A DNA stretch of 64,000 bases from Urechis unicinctus (taxonomy: Eukaryota; Annelida; Polychaeta; Xenopneusta; Urechidae). Numbering within the stretch: position 1 is the stretch's first letter; each line of letters starts with the position of its first letter. The DNA is taken from assembly GCA_034190875.2 (NCBI GenBank), contig CM067346.1, forward strand, positions 12,301,751-12,365,750. The letters run 5' to 3'. Shown here piece by piece: positions 10,640 to 21,420 of this stretch. Both the position numbers and the translations under genes were made by a program. Below the pieces are notes generated by a model. The model did not search any database. It was not told where the DNA came from and saw only the letters and a list, made by a program, of their open reading frames with translations.

Positions 10640-13595
10640 ATCAGAATAATGGATAGAGCTATCGTTAAATGCAAAATGTAACGAAATAATACAACCTTAG
10701 TCAAATGATAAACCACACTTTTAAGTGTTAGTCAATGAGCAACCAAGGTCACAAGGAACAAAAGTAAATCTGTTAGCTTCTCATTCTTGAAAGGTTTTAT
10801 GATACACGCATGGTAGCAATTTAACTGATCATCCCGCCTGATCAACACGGGCCAGGTGCATGAGGTTGCTTCAAACTGTGAATTACCAATGATCCTGTTG
10901 GTAACGGACATCAGCACAATACATACATCTAATACAATACAGATGTAGATCATGTGATGCATAATCGGGTAAGAACCTAGGGTTGTAAGCTTGCACGTTT
11001 TGGTTAATGCACTTTTCGACTTAACAGATAGATGGTGGACCGAGAGTTTGAATGTCTGGACACAGTGATTTCATGAGTTGTGAACAATTGCGTCGATGCA
11101 GGGAAATGGGCATGTATCTTCACAGTGTTTAGCTGATACAATTATCGGGATGACACCGTGTTTGTAATCCTAATAGTGCAGATGACCCCAATATAATTCG
11201 AATTGGTCGATGCGGTTCCATATTTATGACATTGCATCATCGATAAGAGTATCAACTGGTGCTTAACAAATGAAAATTAAATGAAATACCATGGAATAAA
11301 CTCTATACCGACTTGGCATGTTATGTGTAACGAGGCGTCTCGATTGAAAGAGATAAACATAGTTTATTCCGCCGGCGACTCAGTCAAACGTGATGTTGCT
11401 GGTCGTCATTATATTTGTGTTCAGCATTTAAGAGGGGCGAAGCTTATTCGTGGTGGTTGGCTTATCATTTAAACGGAAGTTGAAAAGATATTGGGCGAGG
11501 ACGTGCTACCTCTGCTTGTTGAGACATTGCAGCTGAGTGGTATATAATTTGGAGCCTTTAAGTTGGTGCATCATTCTTGAAGCCAACGATTAGCGGAGTG
11601 CGATGACTAAGATATACGATGGACCTCTCTACACCCGATACTTCTCGTAGTATGCCTTGGTCACGTGGACATAAGAGAAAGTGATTATCCGACACATTTG
11701 CAAGCGGAAGGAGGATTTTTGTTCGTTGAAAACTTTATTCTATTGCAGGTTTGTGTTTTCAAAGGTGATTGGCTTCAGTAGAATTGGGCAATGCAAACGA
11801 TGTGAATATCGTGGTATGTGTAAAAGTTTGTGTACATCATCTAAGTTCTATGGCGATCTTACAGCAGAGCCCAGTAGATATGAGGATGGTAAGGTATGCT
11901 CGACAGATATTCATGGAAAGTTAGACGGTATTGAAAGTTCGGTATGATGAGCAGATAAAACGCCAAGTCATGATGGAACAGCTGTTAAAAATGGTGTACA
12001 TTGATAGTCGAATCTGGTGAAGAGATTGGTGAGGGAATGCGGTTTTGGATGTCAAACCGCTCACCTGAATCCGTTAAAGGTGGTAAATAAGAACTTGAAT
12101 GCTGTGTTATTAACGAACGCAGTGTGACTGACCAACAACATTGTTTTTGTTTTCACAATAAGCATGTGATTGCTTACATTATTTTCCAAAATCTTGTTGC
12201 CAGTGGCGTATGCAACGTGACTCAATTAGCCAATCGATGAACGTATCATATATCTGCTTCATCTGCTATGCACAGTTGAAAAGTTTTAGTCACAAATCTG
12301 AGTTTGGCAAGTCATGGCTTTTCGGAATAAGACATGAGAGGACAAAAAGAAATTTATCTAGGACCGAGTGGAGCAGGTAGGACACGACACAACTTGGCAC
12401 CTGCCATATGGTATGGTTTGCTGAAAGTTCAAGTACTGACTATATATATGTTGGAAGAGATCAATTGTTGTCGTGTAGCAACCAGTAAAAAGCCAGATAA
12501 CTTTACATTTTCAACCAAATGGACTACAAAAGCTTTCGAAAACTTCATGTCAGCTTGAATTCATAGGGTCAGCTGATAGTATGGTGACTACTAGGAAGGA
12601 GTTTGTTCAGGATCCAAGCTGAACAACAATGGTCGCATCTAGAATTCGAGACTTGTTATTGGTGCTATTGACAGAGGAGAAACACGTGATGAGTGATGTA
12701 ATTTCAGAACTTTTAAACCGTGCAAACTGAAGCTTGTGTTGCGAGAGCAGGCCATGTGACGTTATTGTCACTCAACTTATACGCCTTACCTCAGCAATAA
12801 GTCGCCTGTCAAACGCCCACCATAACTAAATTATATTGTCTTGTGTGGTCTGCTGGAAGCTGCCTTGCAGTCCTGTATAGCCGATAAAGGTGAAGTAAGA
12901 CAGACAAAGTCGTTGAGCTAAACGCACAATTGGCTCAGACTAAGGATACAGACTATGTGGCCTACAAATAGATGGTAGCCAGAAAGTTATAGCCATACCA
13001 AAAAAACCTAATTTGTATTCATTGCACAAATCATCATCTTATTTATTGTCATAGATGTCAACATTAACTCGTTATCAACTGATTAAAGCGATAGCAATTT
13101 ATCGTAATTTTTGCCCAGCAGCAGTTTGCGTTATGCTCCATAAGCCATTCCTGAAGAATAAGGCAATCTCCATTACATTCCATCTGATGTTGCCTAGTAA
13201 TAGCTAATTGAAACATCCACCAGACAATACCCGGGCTCAGTTTGCCTGATACACTGTTAAATATATCGATGGTGACGCGAGATGAACCATTGTGAACGAA
13301 GACGCAAGTAATAAATGTTTTGGAAAGAGATGACAGTTTAAATAGCATGGTAGGTAATCAATACGGTATGGGGGGGGGGGTCACAGCCTTGACGCACATA
13401 CACCTTTGTTACTGTTTGCTGCAATCCAATTGTATCAATCATGTGCATACATCGAAATATTAACCTCAAAACCATTGTCGCTGCTTGTTAAAAATGAATA
13501 AACTGCAAGCAAGACATTGTTGAAAGCTTTCTTTTTAGAATTGTTTGTATGTGTTATACAACCATACGGTCGCGAAAACCAGATATTCTGCACGC
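10640..13595. repeat. Segmental duplication block B, copy 1
   Basis: Aligns with 46630-51460. Homology starts at the shared region around atggatagagctatcg and ends at about 13595, just after attctgcacgcc. The region around 11610-11940 differs from 49270-49620 by roughly 20%, much more than blocks A, D or E. Copy 1 lacks the sequence equivalent to about 47312-49245 and about 50650-50895. The plus-strand frames 11681-11947 and 12334-12558 are the shorter, more decayed counterparts of the longer tracts in copy 2. Confidence 0.85.
13370..13380 (+). repeat. G homopolymer (11 G)
   Basis: An uninterrupted run of 11 G inside block B. The same place in copy 2 (51211-51229) is an interrupted G-rich run, so the tract predates the duplication and has changed since. 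Confidence 0.9.
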
Positions 13596-14134
13596 CGCAA
13601 AGCTAACTTAGTTTGAGTCTCAACTTCCAACGTCAGAAGCTGAGACATATGCGTTGCAACGTAAAGACACCCGTAGACGCCGTGTATAACCCACGCATTG
13701 ACCTCCAAGCAAACAGAAAGCACACAACTACCATGTGACCTTATATTTATCAAGATGGAGCTCATTCCATCGCGATTTTTCGGAACTCGATATTTAGATG
13801 ATATTTCCATAAGAACAAATTCAACGAGGGCAAACTTTTTGTGCGGTATCATATATGTTTGCTCAATTGCGCGGTTTCCTAAACACCCTATATGGTGAAT
13901 TTGGCCATGATCGAGACCAGCGCCGCTCCTGGACGATATAATGAAATGGTACGGCCGCACAGGGCTACCATTCTCTGTGAATCGATGACAGCACGAACTA
14001 TTGACTCTGTGAAACTCGATAATTACACATATACGTTTCCTCCCCCATAAACCCCAGCCGATTCCCTCATTATCTAAATGCGCTTCACCGTACCTCCCTA
14101 CCCACACCATGGAACATTTACTGTCTTTCCTCAC
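13535..14134 (-). other. Unrecognised 199-codon open frame, longest in the window
   Basis: The longest open frame here. It starts in the G-rich strand of the skewed island and reads leftward into the right edge of block B. The predicted product has no signal peptide and no motif I can name. It carries scattered Cys and His residues and a moderately hydrophobic stretch at about residues 122-150. About 60 codons at its 3' end overlap or adjoin duplicated block B and the rest is single-copy. Strong strand asymmetry can suppress stop codons and make long frames by chance, so length is weak evidence. It may be a non-coding frame or an exon relic. Confidence 0.2.
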
Positions 14135-14570
14135 TCATATAAACCTTACCACTTCTATTTCCTCATATATCAATTTTATGAAACACTGTCATCATATCCT
14201 GAATCATAACTGAATTTACAACATTGTCATTGACACTCTCTACAAACCTCACTCAGAATCAGCTTAATTTCTTCTCACCACCTCCTTTGACATAGAAAAA
14301 CGCCTCTATGATTCTCACTCAACATCTACATTATAAATTCCTCACAATCTCCATAAACTCACACTCTCTTATTTCCATAAAAATCCACTTACCATCGCTA
14401 ACAACCTTATCACTACCCCACATCTCTCATCTCACCTCAATGCACTCACTCGTCGACTCAGCGAACCTCACTCGCAACCTCATTCATCGCACTCGGCACC
14501 TTCTTCAACACCATCACAATGATACCACCAACCACCTTAATAGACCTTACTCCCACCCAGCATGATTACA
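14090..14570. other. G-depleted, C-rich strand-asymmetric island
   Basis: Over about 480 bp the plus strand has very few G (0-6 per 60-base line) but abundant C, which is unlike the flanks. Cyt-Ade motifs such as ctcact and acctc recur without a fixed period. The frame at 14308-14565 is a low-complexity product (rich in His, Leu, Ser, Thr) of this composition and is not treated as a gene. Mitochondrial origin was considered because of the skew, but no mitochondrial protein could be read. Confidence 0.75.
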
Positions 14571-17500
14571 TGATACCTATATTACTCTAACCCTGCTTTG
14601 CTACATGTTCCGAATATGTTCACCTCTGAATTCAGGTTGATACTGTTATGATATACACAGTTGAGCATTAATACTATTATTAAAGGCTCCTGTGCCACTT
14701 CCGGTACATTACGAACTATGCTTTTGTTCTTACTTTTTAATACAATTAACAGAAAAGATATAATTCAATTTCGCCGGGGGTTTCCCTTCCATGAACGGCT
14801 AATTGATTTGTCCTTATGCCATACTAATACCATCGGCATTCCATCATATCTTGATTATTGTGTTAAGAGAAACAATCGTTTGAACTGCAGACAGGGTATC
14901 GATCGATAAAATTGCTTTAATGTCAAAACATTTACAACGCAAACAGTCAAAATCTGGCATTACACATGCTCATCCCAAACATCAGTCAACACTTTTAAAA
15001 AACACTCGGCCCGAGTCATGCGCCAATATAAAAATTTTTTAAGATTGATCCACTGAGTAAATAGCTCAAGATCACATTTAGTACACATCATTTCGGAACG
15101 CTGCATTGCAGACGCTGCACTCGCTATTGATTGTTAAGATATACTAAGATGTTATGCAAATCCACAATCGTGGGGTATCTTAATCTTACATTGGTGAAAT
15201 TGTGACCCCTTCAAAGGTCTGTACCATTTTCGCTTTGTTTGCGGAGGTATTAAAAACATTAGAGTCGTCCAGATAAAGCTTTCTTTCCATGTAAATCTTA
15301 CTTACTTCACTGTGCCCGATCTCAAACTAAAGTGGATATCTGTGAATAAGCCCGGATAGATAATGCATGCAACTGTCATCCTATGTCTAATTTCACAACC
15401 CGCGCCTGATTCATACGAATGGCCGATAATCATAGACTTGGTCTCTTCTAATGGCTCCATATTGGAGGGATGTAATTAACGGCAACCATACATTTGGTGC
15501 TATTGTTATGAGGATTATTGCGCGGTACTCGTGCATAATGCAATGTTGCTTTGCCTAGGCACCGCAAGATTCACAGGTAATGTTTATTCATTCGTTATTG
15601 AGCTGATGCATAATCACCTACAGTCTGTTTTTCGCTCTTTTTCAGCGTAATTGCTGATGCTCTACGTGCGATACTAAATACGGCCTAAACACAACATAAA
15701 ATGTGGAAGTTAAGATCCTAAAATAAGCAGTATGATACTGAAATATGAGTAAGCTTAGATAATCTCACTTGGTAGTTGCTTTAGCCAGCTTAGAATTCGG
15801 GCACAAATAAACCGATAATCTTATCATTTTATGTAAGGGACTCTTAGGCGCCATGTTTATAATCACAATCCAGCATGGTAATCATAGTTTTGCCTCAAAG
15901 AGAAACAAATGGAACACAAAAACCCCGCTGGAGGTGGTGAGTATTACCAGAATCGAATAAGCATTACAAACTGTAGTCTGCTTCGATTCTTTTAGTATGA
16001 ATATAAGCTGAATAATGTCTGCTGATGTAATGATTAGCATTAAAATATTAGAGTGATGGTATAATTGTCTGCAAAAGAAATTAACAAATGTTGAAACCGT
16101 ACAAGTATAAATTACAACTGACGGTTTTTAGGCTAGTCGTACTAGGAAGTTGATGCATAATGTCGGCGCTCAGACCGAAGTCAATACTCACACGTCTGGA
16201 CAGAAAAGAAATTCCAGTGGACAGGAATAGCCGTTCAGTTTGAGTACATCGTAATACTTGTCGTTTGTAACCAATCAGAAAACGAGCGGCTGGAGGTGAA
16301 CCTGATAACACAGTCAATCATTTGACTATTCCCTGAACCTATAATTATGTTTGATATAAATGGGTTAAAGGTTGAGGAGGTTATTTTTCACCAGTTCATT
16401 ATTACATGCCACGTGAGCTCGGGAGCACTATTGAAAGTTATATTATCTGTGGTTGTAAATAGCACCGGAACATAATATATGGGATTGCCCTATCAGGAAT
16501 CACCATATATCATGCCGCATAATGTGTGCAGCCTACACTGGCCACACGAGACTCATACGACCTCATGGTTTAATACGTGTGTAAGCCATGTTTATTATCG
16601 GCGTTTTTACACTGTGTGAGAGGTATTGGTTAATAACAATATTAATATATATAACAAGCTCTTCCTGAAGTGTACTAAGGATCAGTGCACCATGAGAGAT
16701 TGTCTAACCCTTCACAAAATTACGGTTATTCAATGCAGACCATAAGCCTCGGCGCCCTGCGATGCAATTAACCGAATGTTTTTTGGGGGGATATTTACTC
16801 CTTTTAGATACATCTCAGACAGGCTAATTATAGTTTGGTATGGAAAAACAAGTCGTAAGAGAAATCTATATGCACATCATTGAGTCATCTTGGATCTCGT
16901 CCGGTTTATGAGGATTTTCCGTACAAAATGCTGCACCTTATCATCTGTGCTCATAGCAAGCCAAAGTGCACTAGCCACGCATTGTATAAGTGATGTTATT
17001 GCAGTCACAGTGAGTAGGAAATATTGTGAATGAGTCTTGATTAACTACAGCTGCGCTGAAAACTTTTATCTTAACACAAATTTCCAAAGGCGGGTTGATG
17101 AAGCCTCGAAGGTGTTTTGCTGGCACATTAATGTTTCATATCATATTCAACAGAACCTGACTGAGATAACTAAGTGCCAAGGTGCGCGCAAACCTTGCAG
17201 TTATTTATTGCGTAGACGGCGTTAATCTGCGAGTATATCTATCTTGTTCTTGCAGATTAGTCTTGATGCTGGCTGCTGTGTCGCCAGTCAGCGTTGAAAG
17301 CTCATCAGATGGACAAATGGTGGGCATTTGCAGGCTTGTAATGAGTCCTTCATGTATAATCCAAAGAGTACACAGGCGGCGGGTGAGTATTTACCAATCA
17401 CAGATGTTATAACGAGTAATCAGGATCTAAGTGTTAGTATAAATAGCTGCTGAAGCTGGTTACGTTCGCGTTCACCAAGTTTCCTTGGTATGAGAAATAA

Positions 17501-18540
17501 ACATTTGGGTGTATCCGATTAAAGGCTTTCGAGAAGTCGACAAGTACCATTTCTTTCATACCTTTCATACGTTGTTGACGAGTAAATGCTCGGATACAAT
17601 ATATTCAATACAGCATCGGCCTCGCTAGTTTTTGCTTGATCGCACTTTGGCTGTCACTATTGCTCCAGTAGTTTGCAGAATATCAACATCACAACGCTGT
17701 CCATAATAGAGATTCTTTGATAATTTTCTCAAAGGATCATTTCGTCAACTTTGTGATAAAGCGTTGTGGCTTTAGAAGCGCCATTCAAATAGTTATGGGT
17801 GCAATGTGCATTGACCATGTACTGGGAAGAATTCTACGAATTTCTGGTAGGGGGTATATCCTGGCGCTTCTCTACTATTTGATTAACGTAACGTTATGTT
17901 GAACTGGCGTTCGTAAGGATAGATCGACGCAGTCTGATCATTGGATTGCCAACAAAATTGGCCCTTTCGTCCTTAAATATTCGTGTTGCTTTCAAAACGT
18001 TTCCAGAATGTGGAAACTGTATGAGTAATCATGAAGATGGCAGCCCTTAAGCTCCTTCAAGCAAAATTGTCATAGACCATTTCTTATTGTACGAGGCAAC
18101 TGAACATTATTGATTGATCATGGGACGACATACAGTAAACATATCATAACTTATTGTCAATTGTATGATGTGTGTTTATGTGAGTGTGAACGTGATGATA
18201 TACAATGAGCGCTGAATGTGTTATGTTTCTAGTCTTACATGTGCAGTTCAATCGATGTTCATGCAGAATAACCATGTGTTTGAGGCAATTGAATATCCAG
18301 ATAAGTTTAATCTCACTTTGGTAGTCCGTGGCTTTATTCCCTAGAGACTTAGTTACTTGTCAGGTTATAGAGTTAAATATTTTCAATTCGTATACCAAGA
18401 GAGCCTACTGCTTGACTTGATGTCGCATTTTACATCCGTAAAACAGAGCTACATGTGGTTCACTGGCGCATCAAAATTTCGAATTATATCCTTCTGTGAA
18501 TGTACATTATTCTTAGCCCGGAATAAATGCATAGCCAGTC
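14571..18540. other. Single-copy intergenic DNA, nothing recognised
   Basis: Mixed sequence of about 4 kb with only short frames (60-82 codons), such as 14661-14909, 16081-16317 and 17182-17412. None carries a recognisable motif. It belongs to the 11-kb stretch between blocks B and C of copy 1 that is mostly absent from copy 2, where B and C are separated by only about 1.2 kb. Confidence 0.55.
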
Positions 18541-18609
18541 ATTAACTAAATATACAAAGACGGAAACACTATCTAGCAAGTTATGTATCGTCCGTCTGCG
18601 CATGATATG

Positions 18610-18644
18610 TACATATATATATATAGAGATATATATATATATAT

Positions 18645-18710
<66 letters not shown>

Positions 18711-18895
18711 CTATATATATATAGAGATAGAGAGATATATATGTATATATATATATATCTATATATATATATATATATATATCTATCTCTCTCTCTCTCT
18801 ATCTCTTATCTCTCTCTCTCTATATCTCTCTCTATCTATCTCTATATATCTATATATATCTATATATCTCTATATATATATATATATATATAAGA
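18610..18895. repeat. Compound (AT)n / (TATAGA) / (TC) microsatellite
   Basis: An interrupted tract of AT dinucleotides with gagata, tctctc and tatcta variants. The flanks (caagttatgtatcgtc on the left, ggggagtaccctgatc on the right) match 38190-38275, where only about 60 bp of unrelated sequence separates them. The tract therefore sits inside an old repeat. The 106-codon frame 18583-18903 is only translated microsatellite. Confidence 0.95.
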
Positions 18896-19100
18896 TCTCT
18901 TAGAAATATTACATACATAATATGGGGAGTACCCTGATCCCGCCGATAGTGATGAGACACTAGCATCAACCAACATTGATTCGCTTGTGTAACATTATGG
19001 CGATGGAGCTGAACGGGCGCGCGATTTTTGTACACACCATGCTCTTCCTGGTTATATCATGAACGTAAGAAAAGAGAGAGATTGTAGAACTGTATTTCAT
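18896..19100. repeat. Old diverged relic of part of block A
   Basis: The 16-mer gctgaacgggcgcgcg occurs at 6854 and again at 19008. The sequence for about 60 bp on each side aligns loosely (ttgt..aca..gg.at, then ttatatc.tga, then agattgtag against agatgtaag). This suggests a third, much older copy of the 6790-6940 region. The similarity is weak and judged by eye. Confidence 0.4.
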
Positions 19101-20789
19101 CTTTGTGTCCAAGTGCTACGCCCGCTGGATAGCTTATATAGTACCAACATTAAGGTTAAGTAAAAAAACATGTTTAGTTCAGCATGTTGATTGAAAAGTA
19201 AAAATACTAACAACACATAGTCCCACCTTGTGCACACCGTAATAAGGTGGTGACGAAAACAGGCAAAATATGATTCACAGTTTTGGGGACCAGTTTGCAG
19301 GGATGAACTTTTTGAACAATCAGAAGCATTCTATACAACCCATGGTTATTTGTGCATTTCACGTGCATAGAATGGCAATCAAAGACGTACATCGCAATGA
19401 TGGTGTTCTGTTAAGGACGAAGGGTAATAAAGACCAGTTGATTTTTGTTTGGAAGTTGCAAATTGATGCTTTAAAATCGATTCACCTTCGTATAAAACAC
19501 GAGAGGCACGAGAACAATGACTATAGTATTTTGTTTGCCCCGATTAATGTCTTATGCACCATTGCGGTTTTCACTATTGACGCGCTGTGTCACTGAACTA
19601 TCCCAAATCGTTTCAATGGGAGAGAGTGCGGCTTTGATACGAGACACGCACAGATGGCGCTGCATTAATAGAGCTCATTGCATAACGGCGACTACTACAT
19701 TACCTTCTTCTATGCATTACTCGCAAGTCAACTAATTATCTCTAAGGAATGCCACAGAGGAGGCTACTCAACTATTCCATCTTCGGATACATATATTGTT
19801 AGATGATGCATGTACTGAATGCCTGATGTAGCGCGGATGCATGGTCCTAATATAACTGAATTTTAAAACTGGTCGTATATAGACCAAAAAGTATGACCTG
19901 GTGTCCAACATTTTTTATCGACCGATTTAATCGCTTTTTTGCTCATAATTTGGATAAACAATAAAGCTACTCACACATCTTTATTATTCATGTTTGAGTT
20001 AATGCATGTTAAGCGTGTATCTGGACGTGCAATTTTTTTAATTAATCCACTGGTCATTTGCTTATGATGTTACACTTTTCTTGTCAGATGTTTAGCCTTC
20101 ATGCCTGACGCGTTACATCTGTTAAACGATATTTCATTCAATTCGGAACTTTTTCTTGCATATGCTGACACATAAAAGATCGCACGAAATTGCGATATTT
20201 TTCGCTTTGCATGGTCGCTTTGTGTACGCGGACTTAACCTGATGGCAAGTGCATTCATTCCTTGGTATATGGAGATGCTGAGGTAAGTCTCAGGAAACCG
20301 ATTTTATCGTGCATTTGATAATTCACGTAAATAAACGGAGGCATGTGATCACAAATGATTCGTTAAATGGGATCGCGGTTCAAATGCGAACACACCTGCA
20401 ATATTGTGCTTGTGCTGCTGTAAAATAACGTTAGATACAAAATCATTTCGAACATATTCAATAACTTTAATCTATACTGAGACTCAATCGACAAGGTAGA
20501 GAAATACTGTTAGAATAATCATGAGATCAAGAAAAGGTTCGAATATTCGCTCGAATAACTTATGCATAACTTGGGCTAAGATTGTATTAAATATCCAAAT
20601 AAATGCCTTTATTGGTGAAATATCGCACCATAGTGTGGAACAAATACAAGAGTTTATCGTGCATCCGATTGTTTAATCCCAGTTAGGACCCAATGTATTG
20701 TTTTATTGACGATATGACAGCAGATCTAGAGAATTGAAGTAACCGATAATATTTCGTCTGACCGCTTTCGGTTTTGGGCTCTTTTCTTT
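19101..20789. other. Intergenic DNA with one 108-codon open frame
   Basis: The plus-strand frame at 19270-19596 has no transmembrane segment and no recognisable motif. It is Lys/His/Asn-rich and overlaps a second plus frame (19517-19735) and a minus frame (19207-19392), so it may be a chance frame. The rest shows nothing I can name. Confidence 0.4.
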
Positions 20790-20866
20790 AATCACTTTTC
20801 ATTGCAGCCATAAATGTAGCTATTTTAAATCACTTTTCATTGCAGCCATATATGTAGCTGTTTCAA
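20790..20866. repeat. 38-bp tandem repeat, 2 copies
   Basis: The unit beginning aatcacttttcattgcagcc occurs at 20790 and 20828 with two or three differences. It is a simple local duplication. Confidence 0.9.
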
Positions 20867-21029
20867 TGGCCAACCTTTTCATTCCTGAGACTTGACTTCA
20901 CGACAAAGTGGTCAATATGCATTGAGCGAAAAGGTTTGAAATCGGACGGATCTGGTTCAGTATTGCCTAGATCACAAGTAAGACATTGGCTGCAGATGGG
21001 ATAATGAAACGTTTCAATTGTATCTATGT

Positions 21030-21420
21030 TATATTCATCACTTTGTTAGGACGAAATAATTGTTGCAATAGAAACGGTTTTGCTAATGATAAAACCAGGT
21101 AATGGTTTAAGATAAGGAAATGATCGTTGCGTAACTCACCTCTAAAGTTTCCTTCGCGTGGCTTGTCAGTACGCCGGATGGGTTTAGCTTGATTTGACGT
21201 CTGTCTTAGAGGCAACGAGTCTCTTCACCACATCGGCAAGAAAAAAAATATATAATATTTCGATATTAGCTTTATACATAAACAGTTCGTTCATTCGGAA
21301 AGGGTTGTATAACAAGATCATATAAACGGAGCTCTATTCAGAAAAGATCATAACCAGTCTTCACAATATTTATGTGTCATATGCTGATAAGCTTTTTCCA
21401 CATAAGTGAGATGAAAATAT
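21030..21420. repeat. Diverged repeat G, copy 1
   Basis: Aligns loosely with 48020-48570. Shared words include gcaatagaaacgg / gcaatggaaacgg, ggtttaagataag / ggcttaagataag, cgtggcttgtc, and tatgtgtcatatgc near the right end. Divergence is well above that of block B. Its position relative to block B differs between copies: here it lies downstream of B, while the partner is embedded within B of copy 2. Confidence 0.6.

Noticed and set aside
12349-12405. P-loop-like word GPSGAGRT in the frame 12334-12558, resembling an ATPase Walker A motif
   Set aside because: The key Lys is Arg, no Walker B or ABC signature follows, and the aligned frame of copy 2 does not contain the word. It is a chance resemblance.
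14308-14565. 85-codon frame rich in His, Leu, Ser and Thr, considered as a gene or a mitochondrial fragment
   Set aside because: The product mirrors the G-poor composition, and no mitochondrial protein could be read in any of the plus-strand frames.
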